DNA of 64,000 bases, from assembly GCF_047275745.1 (NCBI RefSeq), contig NZ_JBKQWU010000007.1:1-64000 (forward strand), in the 5' to 3' direction. The DNA is from Amaricoccus sp047275745. GTDB lineage: Bacteria > Pseudomonadota > Alphaproteobacteria > Rhodobacterales > Rhodobacteraceae. This document shows, one piece after another, positions 17,685-27,826 of the stretch (its first letter is position 1; every line of letters begins with the position of its first letter). Below the pieces are notes generated by a model. The model searched no databases, was not told where the DNA came from, and was given only the letters and a program-made list of their open reading frames with translations. The position numbers and the translations under genes were made by a program.

Positions 17685-17709
17685 CGCGCGAGCCGAGTAG
17701 GGTCAGGCC

Positions 17710-19176
17710 ATGAGCATATCCAACGCGCTGAACAGCGCCGCCTCCGGTCTCCGGGCGACGTCGAAACTGGCGAGCACGATCTCGAACAATGTCTCGAACG
17801 CGCTCACACCCGGCTATGCCAGCCGCGCGACCGAGCTCAGTTCGGTGACCGCCGGCGGGCTCGGCTCCGGCGTCCGGGTCGCCGGCACGACGCGGGCCGA
17901 GCATCCCTACCTCACCGCGGAGCGCCGCGTCGCGGAGGCGGCGGCCGAGGCGAGCAGCGTGCGCGCCGACGCCCACGCCCGCCTTGTCGGCGCGATGGGC
18001 GAGGCCGGGGCGGCGGGGTCGCTCTCGGCGAGCGCCACCGCGTTTGAGACGGCGCTCATCGCGGCCAGCGCCACGCCACAATCGCCCGCGCTGCTCGGCA
18101 CCGCGGTGGAGGCGGCGCGGGCGCTTGCAACGTCGCTCACCTCGACCGCCGCCGTGGCCGCGCAGGTCCGGAGCGAGGCGGAAACCGCCATCGCGGCGCA
18201 GGTCGAGACGCTCAACGCGACACTGCATCGGATCGAGGATCTGAACGGCAAGATCGTCAGCCTTTCGTTGCAGGGGGTCGATACCCTCTCGCTTCAGGAT
18301 CAGCGCGCGACGCTGATCGACCAGATCTCGACCATCGTTCCGCTCAAGACCGTGAACCGCGGCGACGGCGCGGTCGCGCTCTATGCGCAGGGCGGCGGCG
18401 TCCTGCTCGACGGCGCGGTCTGGGAGGTCGGGTTCACGGCGGCGCCGAATGGCGTGACCTCCGAGATGACGCTCGAAAACGGTGCGCTGAGCGGGCTGAC
18501 GCAGCGGCAGGGCACGCTGACCGTCGATCTCGATGTCGGGACCGGCAGGGGCCGCCTCGACGGCGGCTCGCTCGGCGCGCTCTTCGAGGTGCGCGACAGT
18601 CTCGTGCCCGGCGTCACGGCGGAGCTCGATCTCTACGCCGCCGATCTCATCGCGCGGTTCGAGGAACTCGCACCCGCTTCCGCGCTCGACGCGGGCGGGG
18701 AGGGGCTTTTCGTCGACGCGGCCGGGACCGGCGCGACGGCGGGGCTCGCGGGCAGGATCGGCCTCAACGCCGCCGTCGATCCGGCGGCGGGCGGCGCGGC
18801 CTGGCGGCTCCGCGACGGGCTCGGCGCCGCCGACCCGGGCGCCGAGGGCGATGGGAGCACGCTGCAGGCGCTCGCAGATGCGATGACGGCGAAACGCGAC
18901 CCGGCGGGGTTCGCGTCGCAGACGGCGCGGAACGACTCGGCGACCATGGCCTCCGAGATCTCGTCCTATTTCACCGGCCGTTCGGCCCGCGCGGATGACG
19001 ATCTCGCCTTCCAGACCGCCCGCGCCGACGCGCTCGGCGAGGAGGAGCTGAACGTCACCGGCGTCGACAGCGACGGACAGTTGCAACTCCTGACCGCCGT
19101 GGAGCGCGCCTATGCCGCCAATGCCAAGGTTCTGTCGACGATCGACGAACTGATGCGGGTCCTGTTGGAGATCTGA
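17710..19176 (+). CDS. flgK: Flagellar hook-associated protein 1 FlgK
   Basis: The 488-residue junction protein at the hook tip. N-terminal SISNALNSAASGLRATSKLA followed by STISNNVSNALTPGYASR, and C-terminal TAVERAYAANAKVLSTIDEL, are the paired coiled-coil ends shared by axial flagellar proteins. The central region is long, alanine-rich and variable. It is secreted without a signal peptide. It lies between flgE and flgL with gaps of 25 and five bases, so the set is probably one transcript. Confidence 0.93.
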   Translation: MSISNALNSAASGLRATSKLASTISNNVSNALTPGYASRATELSSVTAGGLGSGVRVAGTTRAEHPYLTAERRVAEAAAEASSVRADAHARLVGAMGEAGAAGSLSASATAFETALIAASATPQSPALLGTAVEAARALATSLTSTAAVAAQVRSEAETAIAAQVETLNATLHRIEDLNGKIVSLSLQGVDTLSLQDQRATLIDQISTIVPLKTVNRGDGAVALYAQGGGVLLDGAVWEVGFTAAPNGVTSEMTLENGALSGLTQRQGTLTVDLDVGTGRGRLDGGSLGALFEVRDSLVPGVTAELDLYAADLIARFEELAPASALDAGGEGLFVDAAGTGATAGLAGRIGLNAAVDPAAGGAAWRLRDGLGAADPGAEGDGSTLQALADAMTAKRDPAGFASQTARNDSATMASEISSYFTGRSARADDDLAFQTARADALGEEELNVTGVDSDGQLQLLTAVERAYAANAKVLSTIDELMRVLLEI

Positions 19177-19181
19177 GAACC

Positions 19182-20186
19182 ATGAAGATCGCGGGTACTT
19201 CCGACCTCGGCCGGCTCGCGGGGCTGAAACGCGCCTCGGCCGAGACGCGGGCGGCCATGGGCAAGGCCGCGACGGAGATGACCACGGGCGAGAAGACGAG
19301 CCGCCTCGACGCGACCTCGGGCGACATCACCCGGCTCTTCGCGGTCGAGCGCGCCTTCGACCGCAACGCGGCCTTCTCGAACACCGTCGCGCTGGCCGGG
19401 TCGCGGCTCGACATGACGCAGAACGCGCTCGGCCTCATCCTGTCGCCGGTGCAGGATCTCGCGGACGGATTGGCGACCACGGCCGGCATGGGCGACGTGG
19501 CGGCGAGCCTCATTCATGCGAACCGCGCGTGCGAGGCTTTCGCCGATACGGTCAACGCGCTCAATACGCGCGCGGGCGGCCTGTCGCTCTTCGCGGGTAC
19601 CGCGACCGACACCGCCGCGCTGGCCCCGGCCGAGATGATGCTCGCCGAGCTCGACACGATCGCGGGCGCGGCGGGGACGGCGGCGGAGGCGATCGACGCG
19701 ATTAACGCCTGGTTCGCGCCGGGCGGGGGCTTTCATGCCAGCGGCTATGTCGGTTCGGCGGACGATCTGGCGCCCGCGGATCTCGGCGAGGGCCGGCGGC
19801 TCGACTACGCGGTGCGGGCCGACGCGGAGGAGCTGACCGAGGTGCTCCGGGCGCAGGCGCTCGCCGCCGTGGTCGCGGGCGGCGCCTTCGCGGGGAATAG
19901 CGGTGCCCAGATGGAGATCCTCGATGCCTCGGGCGTCGCGATGATGTCGGCGCGGGAGGGGCTGCTCGATCTGCGCTCCGCCGTCGGCGTGTCGCAGGAG
20001 ACGGTCGAGAACGCCAAGGCCGCGCGGACGGCGGAGAAGGACACGCTCGATCTGGCGCGGAACGCGATCATGTCCGTCGATATGGGCGAATCGGCCACGA
20101 TCTATCAGGCCTTCGAGACGCAGTTGCAGACGATATACACGGTGACCGCGCGGCTCGGCGAGCTTTCCTTCGTCAAGTACATGTAG
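19182..20186 (+). CDS. flgL: Flagellar hook-associated protein 3 FlgL
   Basis: A 334-residue flagellin-like adaptor between FlgK and the filament. The N-terminal helix contains RASAETRAAMGKAATEMTTG and the C-terminal helix ESATIYQAFETQLQTIYTVT, a flagellin-type pair. It is shorter than filament flagellins and lies directly after flgK (five-base gap), which supports FlgL over FliC. The intervening domain is alanine- and glycine-rich. Confidence 0.88.
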   Translation: MKIAGTSDLGRLAGLKRASAETRAAMGKAATEMTTGEKTSRLDATSGDITRLFAVERAFDRNAAFSNTVALAGSRLDMTQNALGLILSPVQDLADGLATTAGMGDVAASLIHANRACEAFADTVNALNTRAGGLSLFAGTATDTAALAPAEMMLAELDTIAGAAGTAAEAIDAINAWFAPGGGFHASGYVGSADDLAPADLGEGRRLDYAVRADAEELTEVLRAQALAAVVAGGAFAGNSGAQMEILDASGVAMMSAREGLLDLRSAVGVSQETVENAKAARTAEKDTLDLARNAIMSVDMGESATIYQAFETQLQTIYTVTARLGELSFVKYM

Positions 20187-20196
20187 GCCCCGGGCG

Positions 20197-21315
20197 ATGC
20201 GCTTCCTCCTCATGCTGGGCGCGATGCTCGCCGGGCTCCTTCTCGCCGCGCAGCCCGGCCCCGCGGCCGCCTCGCCGGCGCGCATCAAGGATCTGGTCGA
20301 GATCGACGGGGTGCGCGGCAACGACCTGCTCGGCTACGGGCTCGTCGTCGGTCTCAGCAATACCGGCGATTCGCTCCGCAACTCGCCCTTCACCGAGGAC
20401 GCGGTGGTGAACCTCTTGGAGCGCCTCGGCGTCAATGTGACGGGAGAGCAGATCCGCGCGCGCAACGTCGCGGCGGTTCTCGTCACGGCGAGCCTGCCGC
20501 CCTTCGCGCGCGCCGGCGGCCAGATCGACGTGACCGTCTCGGCGATCGGCGACGCATCGAGCCTGCTCGGCGGGACCCTCGTCATGACGCCCCTGAACGC
20601 GGCGGACGGCCAGATCTACGCCGTGGCGCAGGGCTCGATCATCGCCGGCGGTGTCAGCGCCGAGGGCGACGCGGCGCGGGTCACCGAAGGGGTGCCGACC
20701 TCGGGGCTGATCCCGGCGGGTGCGCGGGTCGAGCGGGAAGTGGCCTTCGACTTCTCATCGGTGCGCGAGTTCCGCCTCGCGCTCCGCAACCCCGATTTCA
20801 CCACCGCGGCGCGGATCGCGACCGCGATCAACAACAACCTCGGCACCCGGATCGCACAGCTTCTCGATTCCGGCACCGTCCGGCTCGACCTCGCCCGGGC
20901 GGGGATCGACACGCCGGCGCTCCTGATGGCGCAGATCGAGAACATCGAAATCCTCACCTCGACCAAGGCGCGGGTCGTGGTCGATCAACGCTCCGGCACG
21001 ATCATTCTCGGTTCGGACGTGCGTATCAGCCGGGTCGCGGTGACCCAGGGCAACCTCACGCTCAGGGTGGAGGAGCAGCCGATGGTCGTGCAGCCGAACC
21101 CCTTCGCCGATGGCGCGACCGTGGTCATACCGCGCACCGAGGCGGGGATCGAGGAGGAACCCGGCAACGGGCTCGCCATCGTGGAGAATTCGGTCTCGCT
21201 GCCGGAACTCGTCGCGGGCCTCAACGCGCTCGGCGTCTCGGCGCGCGACATGATCGACATCCTGAAGTCGATCAAGGCGGCGGGCGCGCTCCACGCCGAG
21301 TTCATCGTGCAGTAG
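20197..21315 (+). CDS. flgI: Flagellar P-ring protein FlgI
   Basis: A 372-residue periplasmic protein forming the P ring around the rod. A Sec signal peptide (FLLMLGAMLAGLLLAAQPGP) precedes mature RIKDLVEIDGVRGNDLLGYG. Other family blocks are LSNTGDSLRNSPFTEDAV, RARNVAAVLVTASLPPFAR and the C-terminal LVAGLNALGVSARDMIDILK. It starts ten bases after flgL. Its usual partners flgA and flgH are not in this window. The 3' end faces the UPF0303 gene across 17 bases. Confidence 0.96.
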   Translation: MRFLLMLGAMLAGLLLAAQPGPAAASPARIKDLVEIDGVRGNDLLGYGLVVGLSNTGDSLRNSPFTEDAVVNLLERLGVNVTGEQIRARNVAAVLVTASLPPFARAGGQIDVTVSAIGDASSLLGGTLVMTPLNAADGQIYAVAQGSIIAGGVSAEGDAARVTEGVPTSGLIPAGARVEREVAFDFSSVREFRLALRNPDFTTAARIATAINNNLGTRIAQLLDSGTVRLDLARAGIDTPALLMAQIENIEILTSTKARVVVDQRSGTIILGSDVRISRVAVTQGNLTLRVEEQPMVVQPNPFADGATVVIPRTEAGIEEEPGNGLAIVENSVSLPELVAGLNALGVSARDMIDILKSIKAAGALHAEFIVQ

Positions 21316-21332
21316 GCGCGGACCAGACCGTC

Positions 21333-21824
21333 TCACATGTCGAGTTGCACTTCCTCGATCGCCACGCCGATCATCTCCGCGAGGACCTCGACCACGAGCT
21401 TGTGGTCCTCGCGCTGCGGCAGGCCCGAGACGACGACCGCGCCGACGCAGAGCCCGCTGACGAGAAAGATCGGGAAACCGCCGCCCGCCGTCGCATAATC
21501 CGAGAGCGCGAGGCCCATGCGCTGGTGGATCGTCTCGCCAGCGCCCGTGGAGAGCCCGACGCGATAGCTGCTGCGCTCCAGAAGCTCGACGGTATTGGCC
21601 TTGCGCCGGGCCCAGTCGGCGTTGTCCGGGCCGGTGCCCGGCATCGCGCTGAGAAAGACCGTCCGCTTGCCGAGCCGGACCTCAATCAGCACGGAGAGCC
21701 CGCGTTCCTCGGCCAGCCCGCGCAGCCGCGTCCCGAGATCCCAGGCCGTCCCGAGATCGAAACTCCGGAACCGCAGCCGCAGTTCCTGGCCCTCGAGAAT
21801 GTCGGTGTCGCTCAGCTTGCTCAT
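21333..21824 (-). CDS. UPF0303 family protein
   Basis: A 163-residue cytoplasmic protein related to the heme-utilisation GlcG/HbpS-like (DUF336) fold; the UPF0303 subgroup has no assigned function. Conserved segments are FDLGTAWDLGTRLR, VFLSAMPGTGPDNADW with RRKANTV, and the C-terminal YATAGGGFPIFLVSGLCVGA with VSGLPQREDHKLVV. It is on the same strand as the yej genes and downstream of them by 20 bases, so it may be the tail of that transcript. Confidence 0.85.
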   Translation of the reverse strand: MSKLSDTDILEGQELRLRFRSFDLGTAWDLGTRLRGLAEERGLSVLIEVRLGKRTVFLSAMPGTGPDNADWARRKANTVELLERSSYRVGLSTGAGETIHQRMGLALSDYATAGGGFPIFLVSGLCVGAVVVSGLPQREDHKLVVEVLAEMIGVAIEEVQLDM

Positions 21825-21844
21825 TCTCGCTCCTTCGCAGAGGT

Positions 21845-23476
21845 TCAGCTCGCGGCCGCTTCGAGCGCCACATCCTCGAAGGCGGCGGCCAGCAGCGCGC
21901 GGGTGTAGTCGGTCTTCGGCGTTTCGAAGATCTCGTCGCCCGTCCCCTGTTCCACCACGTCGCCGTCGCGCATGACCAGCACCCGGTGCGAGAGCGCGCG
22001 GACGACGCGCAGGTCGTGGCTCACGAAGACATAGGCGAGGCCGAATTTCTCCTGCAGCCGGCGCAGCAGTTCGACGATCTGCACCTGCACCGTCATGTCG
22101 AGCGCGCTGGTCGGCTCGTCGAGCACGACGAGCTTCGGTTGCAGCACCATCGCGCGGGCGATCGCGATGCGCTGGCGCTGGCCGCCGGAAAACTCGTGCG
22201 GGTAGCGGTGCCGCGTCGCGGGATCGAGCCCGACCTCGCGCAGGATGTCGATCACCCGCTCCTCCGGGTCGCCGTCATGCCCGTGCAGGCCCAGCCCCTC
22301 GGCCACGATCTGCTCGATCGTCATGCGCGGGCTGAGTGAGCCGTAGGGGTCCTGGAAGACCATCTGCATGTCGCCCCGGATCGCGCGGAGCTCGCGGTTC
22401 TTCCAGCCCTGGATGTCGCGGCCGAGAAAGACGATCCGCCCCTCCGAGGAGATGAGCCGCAGGATGGCGAGCGCGAGCGTCGTCTTGCCCGAGCCGCTTT
22501 CGCCGACGATGCCGAGCGTCTCGCCGGCGCGGACCGCGACATCGGCGCCATTGACCGCCTTCACATGGCCGACCGTCCGCCGCAGCAGCCCGGCCTTGAT
22601 CGGAAACCAGACCCGCAAGCCCTCGGTCCGCAGAATCTCCGCCGCGCCCTTCGGGACCGGGCCGGGGGTGCCGGTCGGCTCGGCGGCGAGCAGCGCGCGG
22701 GTATAGGGGTGCCTGGGATTGGCGAAGATCTCCTCGGTCGGGCCGGTCTCGACGATCTCGCCCGCCTTCATCACCGCGACCCGATCGGCGACGCGCCGCA
22801 CGATGCCGAGGTTGTGGGTGATGAAGAGCATCCCCATCCCCTCGCGCGCCTGGATCTCGGCGAGCAGTTCGAGGATCTGCGCCTGGATCGTCACGTCGAG
22901 CGCGGTGGTCGGCTCGTCGGCGATCAGGACGTCGGGGCCATTGGCGAGCGCCATGGCGATCATCACCCGCTGCCGCTGCCCGCCCGAGAGCTGGTGCGGA
23001 TAGGCGCCGAGGCGGGTCTCCGGGTCGCGGATGCCGACCTGGGTCAGAAGCTCGATGATCCGCGCCCGCGCCGCCTCGCCGGAGAGCCCCTGATGCAGGG
23101 CGAGGCTCTCGCCGATCTGGCGCGCGATCGTGTGCAGCGGATTGAGGCTCGTCATCGGCTCCTGGAAGATGAAGCTGATGTCGTTGCCTCGTATCCGCCG
23201 CAGCGTCCGGTCCGGGGCCGCGCCGAGGTTCTCGCCGCGATAGAGGATCTCGCCCGTCACCTCGGCATTGTCGGGCAGGAGCCGGGCGGTCGAGAGCGCG
23301 GTCACCGACTTGCCCGACCCCGACTCACCGACGATTGCCAGCGTCTCGCCCGCGCGGAGGTCGAAGGAGACGCCCTTCACCGCCTCGAACCGGTCCGCGC
23401 CCTGGACGAAGGCGACACGGAGGTCGCGGATCGAGAGGATCGGCGCCGCCGGATCGGGGATCTCCGCCGCGCTCAC
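21845..23476 (-). CDS. yejF: Oligopeptide ABC importer double ATPase (YejF type)
   Basis: A 543-residue cytoplasmic protein with two nucleotide-binding domains, as in YejF. The first cassette shows GESGSGKSVTALS, HQLSGGQRQRVMIAMA and ADEPTTALD. The second shows GESGSGKTTLAL, HEFSGGQRQRIAIARA and LDEPTSALD. The GTG start at 23476 overlaps the yejE stop (GTGA) and leads into SAAEIPDPAAPILSIRDLRV. The open frame extends to 24631 only as a shadow of yejE. With the three genes upstream it forms a yejABEF-type importer; in enterobacteria this system takes up peptides including microcin C. Confidence 0.93.
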   Translation of the reverse strand: MSAAEIPDPAAPILSIRDLRVAFVQGADRFEAVKGVSFDLRAGETLAIVGESGSGKSVTALSTARLLPDNAEVTGEILYRGENLGAAPDRTLRRIRGNDISFIFQEPMTSLNPLHTIARQIGESLALHQGLSGEAARARIIELLTQVGIRDPETRLGAYPHQLSGGQRQRVMIAMALANGPDVLIADEPTTALDVTIQAQILELLAEIQAREGMGMLFITHNLGIVRRVADRVAVMKAGEIVETGPTEEIFANPRHPYTRALLAAEPTGTPGPVPKGAAEILRTEGLRVWFPIKAGLLRRTVGHVKAVNGADVAVRAGETLGIVGESGSGKTTLALAILRLISSEGRIVFLGRDIQGWKNRELRAIRGDMQMVFQDPYGSLSPRMTIEQIVAEGLGLHGHDGDPEERVIDILREVGLDPATRHRYPHEFSGGQRQRIAIARAMVLQPKLVVLDEPTSALDMTVQVQIVELLRRLQEKFGLAYVFVSHDLRVVRALSHRVLVMRDGDVVEQGTGDEIFETPKTDYTRALLAAAFEDVALEAAAS

Positions 23477-24585
23477 TTGAAGGTCTTTCGCGGATCGAAG
23501 GCGTCGCGCACCCCCTCGAAGACGAAGACAAGAAGCGAGAGCATGATCGCGAAGGTGAAGAAGGCGGTGAAGCCGAGCCAGGGCGCGTTCAGCCGGTTCT
23601 TGCCCTGCAGCGCCAACTCGCCCAGCGAGGGATAGGAGGCCGGCAGGCCGAGCCCGAGGAAATCGAGCGCGGCCAGCCCGCCGATGGCGCCGGTGATGAT
23701 GAAAGGCATCAGCGTCAGCGTCGCCACCATCGCATTCGGCAGCAGATGGCGGAACATGATGGTGAGATCGCCGACCCCGAGCGCGCGCGCGGCGCGGACG
23801 TATTCGAAGTTCCGCGCCCTGAGGAATTCCGCGCGCACCACGCCGACGAGGCTCGTCCAGGAGAAGAAGGCGATCAGCAATGTCAGGAGCCAGAAGCTCA
23901 TCGTGAAGATCGCCGAGAGGATGATGATGATGTAGAGGCTCGGCATGTTGGCCCAGATCTCGACCAGCCGCTGGAAGACGAGATCGACCGCGCCGCCGAA
24001 ATAGCCCTGCGTCGCCCCGGCGGCGATGCCGATCGCGCTCGAGATGACGGCGACGATCAGCGCGAAGAGCACCGAGATCCGGAAACCGTAGATCACCCGC
24101 GCAACCACGTCGCGCGTCTGATCGTCGGTGCCGAGCCAATGCGTCCGGTCCGGGGGCGAGGGCGCCGAGGCCACGTCGTAGTTGATCGTGTCGAAACTGT
24201 AGGGGACGAGGGGCCAGACCGCCCAGCCGGGCGCCGCGATGGGCGTGCCGTCCACCGCGCCGGTCTCCTCCGCCTCCGCGTAGACGCCTTCGGGATCGTC
24301 CAGACAGGCTTCGAGCCCGCCGGTCCGGATCAGGCAGCGCACCTCGGGCGAGTGATATTCCGCCTCGGTCTCGAACTCGCCGCCGAAATCCGCCTCGGAA
24401 TAGAAGGAAAGCACCGGTGAGCGCAGCTCGCCCTGGTACCAGACCGCGAGCGGCTTGTCGTTCGCGACGAATTCCGCGAAGAGCGTGACCGTGAAGATCA
24501 CGAGGAAGATCCAGAACGACCAGAAGGCGCGGCGGTTCGCCTTGAAATTCGCGAGCCGGCGCCGCTGCAGGGGATTGAGCTTCAT
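23473..24585 (-). CDS. yejE: Oligopeptide ABC importer permease (YejE type)
   Basis: A 370-residue inner-membrane permease. It is longer than DppC because of a periplasmic insertion of about 110 residues after the first helix, a YejE trait. The signature LNPLQRRRLANFKANRRAFW at the N-terminus, HWLGTDDQTRDVVARVIYGFR, and the C-terminal ASYPSLGELALQGKNRLNAPW are typical. Its start codon shares one base with the yejB stop, and its end overlaps the yejF start. Confidence 0.93.
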   Translation of the reverse strand: MKLNPLQRRRLANFKANRRAFWSFWIFLVIFTVTLFAEFVANDKPLAVWYQGELRSPVLSFYSEADFGGEFETEAEYHSPEVRCLIRTGGLEACLDDPEGVYAEAEETGAVDGTPIAAPGWAVWPLVPYSFDTINYDVASAPSPPDRTHWLGTDDQTRDVVARVIYGFRISVLFALIVAVISSAIGIAAGATQGYFGGAVDLVFQRLVEIWANMPSLYIIIILSAIFTMSFWLLTLLIAFFSWTSLVGVVRAEFLRARNFEYVRAARALGVGDLTIMFRHLLPNAMVATLTLMPFIITGAIGGLAALDFLGLGLPASYPSLGELALQGKNRLNAPWLGFTAFFTFAIMLSLLVFVFEGVRDAFDPRKTFK

Positions 24586-25658
24586 CAGGTCTCGCGGCTT
24601 TCGAAGTCGATCCGGGGATCGACCCAGACATAGGTGAGATCGGACAGGAGCCCGACGACGAGCCCGAGCACGCCGAAGATGTAGAGCGTACCGAAGACCA
24701 CCGGATAATCCCGCTGGATCGCGCTCTCGTAGGCGAGCCGCCCGAGCCCGTCGAGCGAGAAGATCGTCTCGATGATGAGGCTGCCGCCGAAGAAGACCGC
24801 GATGAAGACCGCCGGAAAGCCCGCGATCACGATCAGCATCGCGTTGCGGAACACATGACCGTAGAGCACGCGGCCCTCCGTCAGCCCCTTGGCGCGCGCG
24901 GTGATCACGTATTGCTTCTTGATCTCGTCGAGGAAGGAATTCTTCGTCAGCAGGGTGAGCGTGGCGAAGGCGCCGATGGTCGAGGCGGTGACCGGCAGCA
25001 CGATATGCCAGAGATAGTCGAGCATCTGGCCCAGGAGGCTCAGTTCCGCCCAGTTGTCCGAGGTCAGCCCTCGGAGCGGGAAGATCCGCCAGTACGACCC
25101 GCCCGCGAAGAGCACCAGCAGCATGATCGCGAAGAGAAAGCTCGGGATCGCATAGGCGACGATGATCGTGGCGCTGGTCCAGGTGTCGAAGGTCGAGCCG
25201 TCGCGCATCGCCTTGCGGATGCCGAGCGGGATCGAGATCAGATAGGCGAGGAGCGTGGACCAGAGGCCGAGCGTGATCGAGACCGGCATCTTCTCGAGGA
25301 TGAGGTCGAGCACCGAGATCGACCGGAAATAGCTCTCGCCGAAATCGAAGGTCAGGTAGTTCCCGAGCATCAGGAAGAAGCGCGTCAGGGGCGGCTTGTC
25401 GAAGCCGAACTGCTTCTCAAGCTCGGCGATGAACTGCGGCGGCAGCCCTTGCGCCCCCCGGTAGTCGCCCACCGGCTCGGCACCGCCGCCACCGCCGCCG
25501 GAGATCCGGCCGAGCGCGTCGGTATCCTGCTGCAGCTGCGCCAGCACCTGTTCCACCGGTCCGCCCGGCATGAACTGCGTCAGCAGGAAGTTGAGCGCGA
25601 GAATCCCGAACAGCGTCGGGATCATCAGCATCAGCCGCCGCAGGACATAGGCGCCCAT
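24585..25658 (-). CDS. yejB: Oligopeptide ABC importer permease (YejB type)
   Basis: A 357-residue inner-membrane permease of the DppB class. The start MGAYVLRRLMLMIPTLFGIL at 25658 is chosen because it begins the conserved first helix; an in-frame ATG at 25706 lies inside the upstream gene. The insertion with SGGGGGGAEPVG and QFIAELEKQFGFDKPP is as in YejB. The EAA loop is visible around FLDEIKKQYVITARAKG. It starts one base after the yejA stop. Confidence 0.93.
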   Translation of the reverse strand: MGAYVLRRLMLMIPTLFGILALNFLLTQFMPGGPVEQVLAQLQQDTDALGRISGGGGGGAEPVGDYRGAQGLPPQFIAELEKQFGFDKPPLTRFFLMLGNYLTFDFGESYFRSISVLDLILEKMPVSITLGLWSTLLAYLISIPLGIRKAMRDGSTFDTWTSATIIVAYAIPSFLFAIMLLVLFAGGSYWRIFPLRGLTSDNWAELSLLGQMLDYLWHIVLPVTASTIGAFATLTLLTKNSFLDEIKKQYVITARAKGLTEGRVLYGHVFRNAMLIVIAGFPAVFIAVFFGGSLIIETIFSLDGLGRLAYESAIQRDYPVVFGTLYIFGVLGLVVGLLSDLTYVWVDPRIDFESRET

Positions 25659-25659
25659 G

Positions 25660-27594
25660 TCAGCGCAGGGTTCCCGCGGCGCGCAGCGCCTCGTAGCGCT
25701 CGGCATCGACCCACCAGGTGGAGGTGGAGCCGGTGCCGTATTCCGGCGGAGTCTCGGGATAGCGGTAGAAGTCGTAGAACGCCGCCCATGTGTCCGGGCG
25801 GACCCAGAGCGGCACCCGGAGCTGCATCGCGCGAAGCACGCGGTCGAGCGCGCGCACCCGGATGTTGAGATCCTCGCGGCTCTCAGCGCTCTCGATCAGC
25901 GTGATGAGCTTGTCGATGCCGGGGCTCGCCACGCCCGAGACGTTGAGCGACCCGCCGATCTGGGCGTATTGCGAGCCGAATGTGTCGCGGAGCTCGTTGC
26001 CCGGCGTGTCGCTCATCGGCACGTAGACGAGGAAGGAGTCGAAGTCGAAGGTCTCGGCCCGCTCGCGCCACTGCGCGCTGTCGACGAAGCGCAGGCTCGC
26101 ATCGACGCCCACGCCGCGCAGCGCCTGCGAGAAGGGCGAGAGATACTGCTCGGCGTCGGGGCTGCCGTACATCATCTCGAAGCGGAGCTGCTGGCCATTC
26201 GCGCCGACGAGCCGGCCCGATTGCGTGGTATAGCCCGCGGCGGTGAAAAGCTCGATCGCGCGGCGGCGGCGGGCGCGGTCGCGCTCGTTCGCATTCGCGC
26301 CCTTGAACGGGGTGACGGCCTCGGCGGTCAGCACGTCGGCGGCCTCGGGTGGAAGCTCCGCCATCAAGGGCTCCAGCACCGCCCGTTCATCCGGAGGTGT
26401 CGGGCCGGATGCCACCATGTCGCTGCGTTCCCAATAGCTTACGCTGCGCTGCTCGACGCCGTGGAAGAGCGTGGCATTGGTCCATTCGAAGTTGAACATC
26501 GTCTGGATCGCCTCGCGGACGCGCACATCCTTGAAGGCGTCCCGGCGCATGTTGAAGAAGACGCCGCCGCAGAAGGGCACGGTATGGGCCGGTGTCTCGG
26601 TGAGCACCACGTCGCCCCGGGTCCGCGCCGGGAAGTTGTAGCCGTTCACCCAGCGATCGGCGTTCGACTCGCTCCGGTAGCTGTATTCCCCGGCCTTGAA
26701 CGCCTCGAAGGCGCTCGCCTGATCGGTGTAGTAGTCGATGCGGATCTGGTCGAAGTTGTTGGCGCCGACATTCACCGGCAGATCCTTCGCCCAGTAATTC
26801 TCGTCGCGCTTGTAGACGATCGTGCGCCCTGCCTCGACCCGCTCCACCTGATAGGCGCCCGAACCGAGCGGCGGCTCTATCGAGGCCCGCGAGAAGTCGC
26901 GGCCGTCGAAATAGGCCTTGGAGAAGATCGAGGTGCCGGCGACGGTCGGCAGCATGTCGCGTACCGGCGCGTCCTCGGCGAAGGTGAACTTCACCTCATG
27001 CGGCCCCAGCGCTTCGACCCCGATGATCGGGTCGAAATAGGCGCGGTAGCGAATCTGCCCCTTGGTCTTCATCGCATCGAAGGTGAAGAGCACATCCTCC
27101 GAGGTCAGGGGCGATCCGTCGGAGAAGCGCGCCGCCGGATTGAGCTTGAAGCTTACCCAGCGCTTGTTCGCCGGATAGGTCACGCTCTCGGCGATCAGCG
27201 GATACATTTCGCTCAACGTGTCGAGCGAGCCCGACATCAGGGAATCGAACACCCCCCAGGCACCGCTCGCCGCCTCGCCCTTCTCGGTGAAGGGGGTGAG
27301 CGAGTCGAAGCTGCCGATGTACCAGCTCCGGTGGATGCCACCTTTGGGCGCGGCGGGGTTCACATAGTCGAAATGCGGGAAGTCGGCGGGATACCTGAGT
27401 TCGCCGAACATCGAGAGGCCGTGGCTCGTGATGAGGTCGTCACCCTCCTGCGCGAGCGCGAAACTCGCCCGTCCTGCCAGCCCCGCGCCCAGTCCCGCGC
27501 CGGCGCCCGTCACTGCGAGGGCCCGGAGGAACCGGCGGCGCGAGAGGACGAAGGGCGGGAGGGAGGGAGCACGTCGGTTCATGCGGCGGTCCAT
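25660..27594 (-). CDS. yejA: Oligopeptide ABC importer solute-binding protein (YejA type)
   Basis: A 644-residue family 5 periplasmic binding protein, the first gene of the operon. The N-terminus has a Tat-type signal (LSRRRFLRALAVTGAGAG, cleavage near FALAQ). YejA blocks are visible: HGLSMFGELRYPADFPHFDY, VNPAAPKGG, SEMYPLIAESVTY, and DGSPLTSEDVLFTFDAMK. The first Met is at 27594 and a second at 27582; both leave the signal intact. Upstream is a 232-base gap before the cytochrome gene. Confidence 0.93.
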   Translation of the reverse strand: MDRRMNRRAPSLPPFVLSRRRFLRALAVTGAGAGLGAGLAGRASFALAQEGDDLITSHGLSMFGELRYPADFPHFDYVNPAAPKGGIHRSWYIGSFDSLTPFTEKGEAASGAWGVFDSLMSGSLDTLSEMYPLIAESVTYPANKRWVSFKLNPAARFSDGSPLTSEDVLFTFDAMKTKGQIRYRAYFDPIIGVEALGPHEVKFTFAEDAPVRDMLPTVAGTSIFSKAYFDGRDFSRASIEPPLGSGAYQVERVEAGRTIVYKRDENYWAKDLPVNVGANNFDQIRIDYYTDQASAFEAFKAGEYSYRSESNADRWVNGYNFPARTRGDVVLTETPAHTVPFCGGVFFNMRRDAFKDVRVREAIQTMFNFEWTNATLFHGVEQRSVSYWERSDMVASGPTPPDERAVLEPLMAELPPEAADVLTAEAVTPFKGANANERDRARRRRAIELFTAAGYTTQSGRLVGANGQQLRFEMMYGSPDAEQYLSPFSQALRGVGVDASLRFVDSAQWRERAETFDFDSFLVYVPMSDTPGNELRDTFGSQYAQIGGSLNVSGVASPGIDKLITLIESAESREDLNIRVRALDRVLRAMQLRVPLWVRPDTWAAFYDFYRYPETPPEYGTGSTSTWWVDAERYEALRAAGTLR

Positions 27595-27826
27595 TCGGCG
27601 TCCTGAGATTGGTGCGGAACTCGGACGTCACTCTACCGCCGCGCGCGGGAGCGTAAAGCCCGGGAAACGGCCCCCGCGAGCAGGAAAACGTGAGCGGCCG
27701 GCGCATCCGCGTGAGTACCATCGGAGCGCACCACCAGGGTGCCAGCTTCGGAGGGCGTTCGGAGGCACGACGGCCGGGGCCGGCGTCCCTCACACGGCGG
27801 CCAGCGGGGCGACCAGCGGGACGGGT